Below are positions 31,573-40,819 of a stretch of DNA of 64,000 nucleotides, one piece after another. Position 1 is the first letter of the stretch; every line of letters begins with the position of its first letter. Both the position numbers and the translations under genes were made by a program. The notes beneath the pieces were generated by a model that was given only the letters and a program-made list of their open reading frames with translations, searched no databases and was not told the origin of the DNA. The stretch comes from Hordeum vulgare subsp. vulgare (taxonomy: Eukaryota > Streptophyta > Magnoliopsida > Poales > Poaceae): NCBI RefSeq assembly GCF_904849725.1, contig NC_058518.1, positions 395,237,581 through 395,301,580 of the forward strand, in the 5' to 3' direction.

Positions 31573-34500
31573 ATGGGGCGGTGGTGTTCGCCGGCGTCGG
31601 CGGAGCCGCGGTCGGTGCAGCTGCTCCTGTTGGGCGTCGCCCTCGTCGCCGCCTCCTTCTACGCCGGCACCCTCTTCCAGTCCTCCGCCTCCCCCGCGCT
31701 CATATTGCCCCCTTCCGCCTCCCGGTCGTCCGGTTCCTCCGAACCCCAAGGTACCTATCTACTCTCTGCTCCCGGGGCATTGAGCGCGCTTCCCTTGTCG
31801 ATCCGCCGGATCGCAATCATTTGTTCAGTCCTGTCCAATACGTGCCGCGGCTTTAAGCTTCCTATATCCAGATTCCAGGTTATCTCAGATGCTCCTACGT
31901 TGTAACTAGATGTGCATTGCTTGAGAAATTCACTCTCGGAAATTGCTGCACTTGTCTCTGACAAGATGTAAGTCTGCCGGGCCTTGCCATATTTTGTTTT
32001 AGCTCATATGCCAAATTATACTATCAGTTTGATCTTGACAGTTTGTCCTGGTTCTAGATTTGGTTTTTCTAGTTATTATCCGAGTTGCAGCTTGCGCCAA
32101 AAATGTACAATGGCACATATATCCTGAACTCCTAGTATACCATTTAAACGTTTCCATGGCAAAGAGGTTAAACCTGTTTGATTTCCACTTGCAGGTGCGT
32201 CAGAGTTAACAAACAAAGTTGCTCTTACTTACCGAACAGCATTAATCTCAGTTCCAGCTCATGGACTTGATGTGTGTCCTTTGGAACACAACGAGTATGT
32301 TCCCTGTCACGATGCTGCCTATGTGAGCAAGTTAAGGGAGCTGGATAGATCTAGACACGAGAATCTTGAAGCTAAATGCCCTCCACGAGAGGAGAGCTTG
32401 TTCTGTTTGGTGCCTCCACCAAACGACTACAAGATACCTATAAGATGGCCAACAAGTCGGGACTATGTATGGCGTAGTAATGTGAACCATTCACACCTTT
32501 CTGAGGTAAAAGGAGGACAGAATTGGGTGCATGAGAATGGTAAGCTTTGGTGGTTTCCTGGAGGTGGCACTCACTTCAAGCATGGTGCAACAGAATACAT
32601 AGAGAGGTAACCTTAGATTGCTTGCATAATTTCCTGGTGTGTAGTTTAATATTTAGGCTGTAGAATGATCTGATCCTTGTAATATTGTGTAGATAAATAC
32701 TTGGGTGTGATGCCTAGTAGCAAAATTCTGAGCATTTATATTGTTCCTCTTTAGCAAACATCCTACTTGAAGCATAAACACCAAATAATAGCAGTTTCAT
32801 GTTGCTGCCCTCTTGTCTCTTTTGTACAAAAGATCTTGCAGTGAGATAATTTCTGTAATGGATTGATGCAGGCTAGGAAATATGACAACCAATAGTACTG
32901 GTGATCTCCGTTCAGCAGGAGTTGTTCAAGTTTTGGATGTTGGATGCGGTGTTGCCAGCTTCTCTGCTTATCTTCTTCCCCTAGATATTCATACTATGTC
33001 ATTCGCGCCAAAAGATGGCCATGAGAATCAAATCCAGTTTGCTTTAGAGCGTGGGATTGGTGCGATGATCTCTGTGTTGGCCACAAAGCAATTACCGTAT
33101 CCTGGAAATTCATTTGAAATGGTTCATTGCTCCCGATGTCGTGTTGACTGGCATGAAAATGGTAAGATTCACATACTGTTTAATGTTTATGCTAAGCAAC
33201 TGAGCACATCTCAAAATTTAAGATGTGATAGCGTTTTTATGTGGGATCTAGTTAGTTATATTCTGTTTTCACATGCGTGCAATTTATTATAACAAGCCCT
33301 AAGTAAATTGGTTCGCATACAATTTTGTCCTCTTTCATCGTTGATGTTTTTGTTCTACTAAAAGTTCCTTTTGATGATGATCCTTTGTTTATGAATTCTA
33401 CTTGAGAAATACACCATTCAACTAGTAGCTCTTTTTTTTTTTTTTTTGCAGATGGAATATTGCTCAAAGAGGTTGATCGTCTTTTGCGACCTAATGGATA
33501 TTTTGTATATTCCGCTCCACCAGCTTATAGAAAAGATAAAGATTTCCCTATTATCTGGGAGAAGCTAATTAATATCACAACATCAATGTGTTGGAAGCTT
33601 ATTGCTAAGCATGTTCAGACTGCTATATGGATCAAACCTGAAGATGAATCTTGCCGACAGAAAAATGCTGATATGGGGATCCTGAATATCTGTGACCCCA
33701 GTGACACTTCTTCATGGCAAGCTCCATTAATGAACTGTGTTCGCTTGAACACGGACCAACTGAAGATTCAGAAACTGCCTTCCAGACCTGAACGCCTCTT
33801 ATTTTATTCGAGGAGTTTGGAACTAATAGGTTAGTCCATTTCCATTGCCTACAAAAGAGAAAGAACGAGCCAGTTTTGGTTCTGCATGTTTGGGCCATTT
33901 TCCATTCTGGAGCTCAAAATTTCAAGTGAAACAAATTCCTCTATGTTTAACATATGTTTGAAAATCGAAAAAAAAAAACAAGTATGCTTATTGTCTAGTG
34001 TTATTGGCTGTGCACCTGCAACTAGCTGATTGTTAGTGGCATATTGGAGTTCTTCTGAGCGTAGGTCTGTTGTTTAAAGCCTTCTTTTTGGTCTTTTCAA
34101 ATATTAAGGCTTTCAAAGAGCTGGCCCATTTTGGAGTACTGAACATTGACCTTTCCTTGGTGTTAGCAAGCCAATCCTAAGGGAAGGATAGCCCGGCAGA
34201 TAGACTCCGGAAGGGAATCGGGTTAAGATTTCCCGGGCTGGGATGTGGCGGTTGACAACGACGTTAGGTAGTCCGGAGACACTGGTGGGGAACTCGAGAA
34301 GAGTTATCTTATCTGCTTAACGGCCTCCAATCCTGGAATAGTTCAGCCGTAGGCAGGGTCATTCTTTAGGCGGAGTCCTATTTGACATTCCTTGACCCTA
34401 CTATTAAATTATTCATATTACTGCTCACATAAGGCTTTAGTGAGCAGGACAATGATTTTGAGTAATAGGAAACCAGTTTGGGTGTTGATTTCACAACTAT

Positions 34501-35902
34501 GACATGTTACATCTTGTAGCACACAAATATTTCTGTAAATTACTGATATATCATCTGTGATTTAAATTTTACTAATAACCTTTAGGTAAGTCTAGTTTGA
34601 TCTTCGACTCGATCTTGTAGCACATATGTATAAATATAACCTATTTTCTGGAATATGTTTTCTAGGAGTTACTCCAGAGAAGTTTGAGAATAATAACCAG
34701 TTCTGGCGGGACCAGGTTCGCAAGTACTGGTCATTTCTTGGTGTTGAAAAGACTAGCATACGGAATATCATGGACATGAATGCTAATTATGGTGGATTTG
34801 CTATGGCACTAAGCACTGATCCTGTCTGGATTATGAATATAGTACCCAATACAACGATCAACACACTACCTGTTATCTATGACCGGGGGTTAATTGGTTC
34901 TTACCATGACTGGTTAGTATTTCTTCTGAACATATAAACATTTATGTCCCTTGTTATGATGAATCAAAAACCATTATGCTGCAGGTGTCAGCCATTCTCA
35001 ACATATCCTAGGTCATATGATTTGCTACATGCTTTCCACCTCTTTTCACACTATCAAGGTCATGCAGGAGGTTGCTTATTGGAAGATATCATGCTAGAAA
35101 TAGATCGCATCATTCGTCCACAGGTAAATATTGGCATATACTCCCTCCTTATATACACAAGCACCTTGTATTTTGACCAACAAAATATGAGTTACTAGCT
35201 CCGTACCAAAATACAAAAACGTCTTGTATTTTGGTACGGAGGGATTATATGCCAATTTCCCCCAAATGGTGGAACATGCCTGTTTTGTGCGAGGGCACTT
35301 AATTACTGATTGAATTGTCATAAATGGTCATGTGCAAGAAATGATTTGTCCGGCAAAATACGTTAGTATGTGGTCTAATCAGCCTGTTTCTCAATCTATA
35401 ACAATTGGCCATTTGTACCTGATGTAGTATAAATTACAAGCTATCTTTCTCGCCACTCAGAAATATTTTTGAAGGATTGGAGTATCACCAAAGAACTAGC
35501 CATGGACAGGGGTGCGTAGAAGCTTGCTATCCATGTGCCGGAACCATGAGTTGGTCGCGAGATCTTATGAATTTCACCTCTAGCCTACCCCAACTTGTTT
35601 GGGACTAAAGGCATTGTTGTTGTTGCATCTGCTTATGTGTTTCTCTTTCTCAAATGCCAGAGATCAAATATGATAATATAGTGATAGAAATTTAATTCAT
35701 AGAGAATAATCCACTCTGTGTTGCAACAATTTTGGCCATACAGGGATTTATCATTATCAGAGATGAGAATACCACTCTCTCAAGAATCAGTGATCTCGCA
35801 CCAAAGTTCCTATGGGATGTCACGACTCGCACGTTGGAAAACGAAGAGAACAGGCCGGAGCAGGTCTTGATTTGTAGGAAGAAATTCTGGGCCATTGTTT
35901 AA
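31573..35902 (+). CDS. PMT6-like: Probable methyltransferase, PMT6 type (Golgi, pectin-related family)
   Basis: Seven exons join in frame: 31573-31750, 32195-32606, 32872-33161, 33452-33829, 34666-34912, 34985-35123, 35744-35902 (1803 nt, 600 aa). All introns are GT-AG. Residues about 12-33 form one hydrophobic segment ([19 protein letters not shown]), a type II signal anchor as expected for Golgi members. The DUF248/Methyltransf_29 domain starts near residue 87 ([14 protein letters not shown]) and includes [20 protein letters not shown]. The SAM-binding loop is [10 protein letters not shown] (218-227). A second half has [14 protein letters not shown] (452 onward) and ends RKKFWAIV. Of the Arabidopsis PMT proteins, PMT6 is the best recalled match. 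The family is linked to pectin methylation, but the substrate of this member is unproven. Length and motifs look intact. Confidence 0.95.
34190..34366 (+). pseudogene. 25S rRNA gene fragment inside intron 4
   Basis: The intron carries GGGAATCGGGTTAAGATTTC, CGGGATGTGGCGGTTGAC-like sequence (GGGATGTGGCGGTTGACAAC), ACGTTAGGTAGTCCGGAGAC, GAGTTATCTTATCTGCTTAA, and CGGCCT...CCTGGAA..GTTCAGCCG. In the same order these form one continuous internal part of plant nuclear 25S rRNA. Several differences from the functional sequence are at CpG sites (CGGCGACG is CAACGACG here), which fits decay of methylated rDNA. It is in sense orientation to the host gene. Confidence 0.85.
35139..35246. mobile_element. 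Stowaway-type MITE in intron 6
   Basis: It starts CTCCCTCC after TA and ends GGTACGGAGGGAT before TA. A strong hairpin lies inside the right half (TCCGTACCAAAATACAA / TTGTATTTTGGTACGGA, about 35201-35240). TA target and CTCCCTCCGT termini are typical of Stowaway elements. Confidence 0.75.
35461..35625 (+). mobile_element. Au-SINE-like 3' fragment in intron 6
   Basis: The sequence includes CTAGCCATGGACAGGGGTGC, CTTGCTATCCATGTGCC, and ends CTACCCCAACTTGTTTGGGA, CTAAAGGCATTGTTGTTGTTG. This matches the 3' region and TTG-repeat tail I recall for Au SINEs of grasses. The tRNA-related 5' part is not visible, so it appears to be 5'-truncated. Same orientation as the host gene. Confidence 0.6.
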
Positions 35903-36387
35903 GTAGTACTTGTGCCTGAAGATTTTATCTTACGTCCTATCCCACCATCCGGTATCTTGCTGACACAACATAAGGAAGATTTTCGGGTGTACAAAAAAGT
36001 TTCAAGATGTTCCTGCAGTGTGCACAAGACATTTGGTCGCGGATTCTTTCCAGCTGAGGACACCGCATTACAGAAAAAAAGCAGAGGACATGACTGGGAT
36101 TTCCTTATCTTCAGCCTGCTTTTCCAGTGCTTGTTGTGTAATGCCAACTTCTTGTCTTGGAACGATGAATCGGCAGGTGTAGAAGGACAAGATAACGCTC
36201 TAGATTGTCATGTAATTTGCTAATTTTGTAAACTAGTTTAGTTTAGGTTTTTTTCTTTCTTTCTGGAAACCTAGGTTACGAAGTATAGTTACGCAGCGAA
36301 TGATGAGGCATGTTTTCTTTGGTTGTATCTGTTGTCACTGTTGCGGGTCCAGCAAGTGTGAATCAGGCACTCCTGCTTTAACACGTA

Positions 36388-36468
36388 CTCCCTCGGTCCC
36401 ACAGTATAAGATGTTTTTGCAAGCTATGTTAGCTTACGAAAAAGTCTTATATTATGGGATGGGGGGAG
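36388..36468. mobile_element. Stowaway MITE, 81 bp, TSD TA
   Basis: CTCCCTCGGTCCCACAGTAT and ATTATGGGATGGGGGGAG are inverted termini. TA flanks both sides (36386-36387 and 36469-36470). The internal TTTTTGCAAGCTA / TAGCTTACGAAAAA arms complete the near-perfect foldback. It lies about 490 bp past the methyltransferase stop codon. Confidence 0.85.
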
Positions 36469-37009
36469 TACTAGTACTGCCCATGCTGGATTGTGTGGAG
36501 AGAAATGGTAAAATCTTCGATTTGATGAAACTACCTTGCGGTTGGTAAGCTTGAATCTGGAAACAAACATCAAGTCATATACTCATGTAAGCAGGACCTT
36601 TTAAAATAATAATTTGGATGAGTGATTTATTTTTATCTAGATAATAGATCACGTGATCCCGATATCCGAGAACCATAAGATGGCTTACAATTGTCCGTTG
36701 AGATGGAAGGTACGTGGGTATAGATTTTACATAATAAATATCTACAAACCAAGACTTCGGTCCAGGTTACCGTTAAACCTTCAGACTCATCGTTTTGATA
36801 AGACGACCAGGTTCTCGGAAAGAAATCTTTTTTCCACAGGGTAAAGTTGAATATTGATAATCGTATAAGACGACCAGGTTCTCGGAAGACACGTGGTTAG
36901 GGGAAACGCCCCTGGCTATACAATACCCGACCTTATATAATATTTTATAACGTAAAGAAGCTTATGTTGCTACGATATTACAATTGGTTACTCTTAACAT
37001 TCAAGTCAG
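36469..37009. other. Intergenic, with a 23-bp direct repeat
   Basis: ATAAGACGACCAGGTTCTCGG plus AA occurs at 36798-36820 and again at 36865-36887. No gene or transposon terminus was recognised. Confidence 0.6.
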
Positions 37010-37899
37010 GAGGTCTCTGGTGGGAGAACGATGGTATGTGTGGCTCCATTTGGTTCTTAGGTTGATGGAGGTTTAACTATCTGACCAACCATACACCATT
37101 CATTGGAAACTAACTACAAGCGGTAGTTTTTTCATGAAATCAATGTATTTAGACCTTATTAATGTTGGGCCAATACCAACCTTCCCATATATTTGGAAAA
37201 TTAAGGTTTTGCTTACAGTTAAAATCTTTATGTGGTTTGTGCGCAAAGGAGTTATTCTAACAAAGGATAACCTGGTTAAATGCACATGGGTGGATAGTTC
37301 TGTTTTTGTGATCACAATGAAACTATTAAATACATCTTTCTTCATTGTCCACTTGTCAAACTTCTTTGGCGTACTATATATACAATCTTCAACATTAATC
37401 CACCATTTAGTATGAACACGTTATTTGGGACGTGCCTTAATGGAGTGGATGTACGCACAACTAGTCACATTTGGATAGGGATATGTGCAATGCTTTGGGC
37501 TATATGGAACTGCAGAAATGATATGATATTTAACATGAAGAACTTGACCAACATTTTGCAGTTTATCTATAGAGCTACTGTTTGAATCCATACGTGATCG
37601 TTACTCACGCTTGTGAAATCCAGGAAGCTTTTGATTACTGGTTGCAACCGGTGAGAGATGGCAACACATGTTATCTTCAACCGATTTGGATGGCGGCTAA
37701 CTTATAGGCCATGTGTTTAGTCACCGTAGCCCGTTCTTGTTTAGCCGTCTGTGGCATTTATTACCTCAATTTTTACAGGCTCTATTGTGAGCTCTTTTTG
37801 GACATTACACTTTTTGTGGAACCTTTATTACTTAACAAAATGATTTCATGCATCATCATGATGCAGAGACCGGGAACGATCCTCCTTTCCAAAAAAAAG
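37010..37899 (+). pseudogene. LINE 3' fragment: reverse-transcriptase zinc-binding (zf-RVT) region and poly(A)
   Basis: Frames 37134-37415 and about 37330-37590 read as the C-terminal zf-RVT domain of a plant non-LTR retrotransposon: YIWKIKVLLTVKIFMWFV, then HLFFHCPLVKLLWR-like sequence (frame shifted near 37320) and LWAIWNCRNDMIFN. The 3' end CCGGGAACGATCCTCCTTTC followed by eight A (37892-37899) is the usual end of Triticeae LINEs. The reverse transcriptase and endonuclease parts are missing, as expected for 5' truncation during insertion. Stops and a frame change show it is dead. Confidence 0.8.
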
Positions 37900-39053
37900 A
37901 TATGCTCGTGTCTACATGTTGTATTGGAGTCGGATCCAATGACTTCAACAGCTGTGCCTCCGACGGCCGACCTCTACCCAACCGGTGAAGAGTCCCGAGT
38001 GGAGGTGCCTTTGTAAAAGTGCGTTATATCGACTACAGGGGTGAATAGGCGATTTTACAAATTCGTCACTGAGGAATTACTACTTAAGGAATTTGCTAAG
38101 TGACGAACTACTTGCAGCGGAATAAGTACTCAGGTCTAAGCATAACATAGCAATACCACAGTAGTCATGATGAAATGAAACTTACACAGAACACAGGTTC
38201 CGTGTAATAGGATAAACCATGTGAAGAACAAGGTGACTAAAGAATTTGAGATGAAGAAATTGAAAAAGTCTTCAGTCAAAGTCTTCAAACACTAACGATC
38301 AATTTCATCAACAAGTACTCGAGGAAATGAAAGGGTTGAGGAAACAGAACCAAACGCTTGGTGAAGACAACGGTTTGATGACACAGTTCCAACTGCAGTG
38401 ACAGTTGTATGTCTGGATTGAAATGATTTGGTATTTAAATCAAATGACACACAGTCCCAAGACACATAGTCCTTATTGTATTCTCCTTGAGCTAAGGTCA
38501 CATAGACCTCGCGCAACACTCGTGGTAAGTCTTCAGGGCAAATTTCCAAACCCTCAAAACTCGGTCACCCGACAATCCACAATTTCCTCTTGGATGCTCT
38601 AGACCATGCGCATAACCGTTTGGAAGATACACAGACTTCAAAGGTAACAAGCATCGGTTCCACACAGGAATAATCTCTTCAGTGATGCTCAATCACTTTG
38701 GCTTTTGGGTGTTTGGGTGTTTGGGTTTTGGGTTTTTCCTCATTGATGTTTTTCTCTCAAAGTCCTCAGAGGATGGATTGCTCTCAAATGACACTTGTCA
38801 AGTTCTCTCTCGGAGCAGCCAACCAACTAGTGGTTATGGGTGGAGGGGGCATGGCTATTTATAGATAGGGTGCAACCCGACATGATATGACATAAATGCC
38901 CCTAATGATATGACCGTTATGTGGATAAGATATTTTGGGACAATTGGTGCCAAGCACAACAACGGTCGGAATTTTGAACTATGAAAGTCCTCAGGGATAT
39001 CATATTCCTCACTATAGGCAACTCACACTGGCGAAATCCTAACTCCACAGTCA

Positions 39054-39327
39054 GAGCATGGTTAATAGTATAGCCAACTGCTGGCTATAAGCAGTCTTAT
39101 AGCCCATCTTATAGCTAGTTTGTACAATAGTTAGCTATAAAATGTACTACTTTTATCATATATTGCCCACCTTTCATTCTCACGAAGCACCTAGGAGCAC
39201 GTACTAGAGCTGGCTCTTCACGAAGAGCCTGCTTCCCTTCTCTCTTCTCTTCTCTCTCATCCAACTCAATAGAAATATAGTATTTTAATCCTTACAGCCT
39301 GTTGACTGTACCTTATTGTACTTGCTC
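39054..39327. mobile_element. Tourist/Harbinger-type MITE, 274 bp
   Basis: The ends are GAGCATGGTTAATAGTATAGCC and, in reverse complement on the right, GAGCAAGTACAATAAGGTAC. TCA and TTA flank the two sides, an imperfect copy of the 3-bp TTA/TAA target expected for Harbinger MITEs. The internal AGCCAACTGCTGGCTATAAG and TAGCTATAAAATGTACTAC are familiar from grass MITEs. Confidence 0.65.
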
Positions 39328-39380
39328 TTAGACCAATTTCCTCATAGACCAGAAGAACATCTTCTCGGTCATTGAAGAAT

Positions 39381-39490
39381 GGGATTATTCCATCTGTGCC
39401 CCAATTCCTTAGTTGTGCTCAGTTTTCCCCACGCTTCAAACTTTTGCTCACTTTTTCCCTCTCCCTTAGCTGAAACTCTCACAAATGTTG
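39381..39490 (+). repeat. MULE terminal inverted repeat, left
   Basis: It pairs with 44410-44519 in reverse complement. The matched blocks are CCTTAGTTGTGCTCA, TTTTCCCCA, TTTGCTCACTTTTCCC and TTAGCTGAAACTCTCACAAATG. The inner limit is approximate. Confidence 0.9.
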
Positions 39491-39775
39491 ATAACATGCG
39501 TTTGCCATCTTGGCCCTTAACTGACTTGTGGGGCCATGTTGGACTCTGTTGACTGTGGCTGTGGCTTCGCTGGTTGGGCCGTGTTTGTGTTCATAGGACG
39601 GGCCCTTTAGTTTGTTGGTAATAAATTAAAAAAGCCTACTATCGATGGATGCAGCCTGCTATGCATGCCCGTCTTTGGCATCGATGTAGCCTGCTATGCA
39701 TGCGAACACCGCCACGCACGCATCTAGTGACCTAGACCTAAACGCATGCATGCACGCCGACACGCACACATCGAT

Positions 39776-40060
39776 CCGTGCCGCACGGTTGCCAGTGGAT
39801 TCAGTCGCTCCGCAACATCGTTTCACGCGTCGCAGGCATACGTGCCGGTGGCAGAAGGGGCAGGTTGCACGCACGCTCGTGTCCATATGTCGAGGCATCA
39901 GTTCCACCGCACGGCTACCGCTCGATTCAGTTGTGCCGGTGGCAGAAGGGGCAGCCGCCAACGCAGAGCACGCAGAAGGGGGAGGCAGGCAGCCGCCAAC
40001 GCAGCAGGGGGAGGCAGCCGCCAACGCAGAGCACGCAGAGCCGCTAACGCAGAGCATGCT
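39776..40060. repeat. Duplicated GC-rich units upstream of the MULE accessory ORF
   Basis: GCCGGTGGCAGAAGGGGCAG occurs at about 39844 and 39935. GCCGCCAACGCAG occurs four times between 39955 and 40052, several followed by AGCACGCAG. CCGCACGG...GATTCAG occurs at about 39781 and 39907. The duplications keep an upstream frame open (from 39696), probably by chance. Confidence 0.75.
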
Positions 40061-40163
40061 CGCTTCGATTCACGTTCACACATTGATGACCGCATCGGTT
40101 CACACAGCAGCACTGAGTCACGATCTACGCCATTTGCGCGTGTACCCACTTCGTCTCCCCCGG

Positions 40164-40173
40164 CTATTTAAAC
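40164..40173 (+). promoter_or_regulatory. TATA-like element before the MULE accessory ORF
   Basis: CTATTTAAAC lies about 100 bp before the ATG at 40272, followed by a pyrimidine-rich leader (CATTGCCTCTTCTTCTGC...), the usual layout of a plant core promoter. Confidence 0.5.
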
Positions 40174-40271
40174 TGCCCTTCATTGCCTCTTCTTCTGCAG
40201 ATCCATCTGCGCCTCCCACTTCTCTTCTTCCCCCAAAAGCCAGAGCGGTTCCACTCAGCGAAGCGTTCAAG

Positions 40272-40700
40272 ATGCAGTTCTACAGCCCGATGTTCCAAGA
40301 GCCTCCCACCGTGCCGGAACCGCGGTACCCCGCCAACGTCGTCGTCGAGGAATCGCTCCGCGTGTGGGCATTCTCACGCTGGAGGGGTAGCACTGAGCTT
40401 GCACGGGGGTTCCTCCGTGCGGGCTTCCACCACCTCCCGGCGGGCTCGCCGCCCATGTTCAACCTCGTGGAGCAGCGTCCCCACGCCAATGCTCCACCGG
40501 TAGGGCTCGTCGTCCACTTCACCAACAGGTTCGATGCCTACCACCTGCTCGGCAAGGTGTATTGGTGTGGGTGCGAGTTCATCGCATTCACCACCTATAA
40601 CATCTTCACCGACTTCGAGAGCATCTTCCCCGCTCGCGACCGCATGCACGGCCTCCCGTACTACCTCGGCGACAACGGCCTTGAGGAGGAGGAGTACTGA
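40272..40700 (+). CDS. MULE accessory ORF, 142 aa, unknown function
   Basis: The frame starts MQFYSPMFQEPPTVPEPR and ends YYLGDNGLEEEEY, with no internal stop. GC-ending codons dominate, as in expressed grass genes. I chose ATG 40272 because a TATA-like element and leader precede it. The same frame stays open back to 39696, but the added part is made of duplicated low-complexity units and an Ala/His-rich stretch. The protein is a compact aromatic-rich domain (WAFSRWRGSTELARGFLRAG, LVVHFTNRFDAYHLLGKVYW, CGCEFIAFTTYNIF) with an acidic tail. No signal peptide or membrane segment is seen. I recognise no family. It lies inside the MULE, divergent in strand from and convergent with the transposase, ending about 120 bp from the transposase 3' end. 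It could be a captured host gene piece or a second element gene. Confidence 0.6.
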   Translation: MQFYSPMFQEPPTVPEPRYPANVVVEESLRVWAFSRWRGSTELARGFLRAGFHHLPAGSPPMFNLVEQRPHANAPPVGLVVHFTNRFDAYHLLGKVYWCGCEFIAFTTYNIFTDFESIFPARDRMHGLPYYLGDNGLEEEEY

Positions 40701-40819
40701 AGCCGGCGGTTAAGGTGAAGATGACGATGAAGACATGGCGGTGTTGCCCTAGCTACCCTATCTAGTATGTGGTATTAGTTTGGTGTGTGTGTTGCCCGAC
40801 CTAGCTACCCTAATTATTA

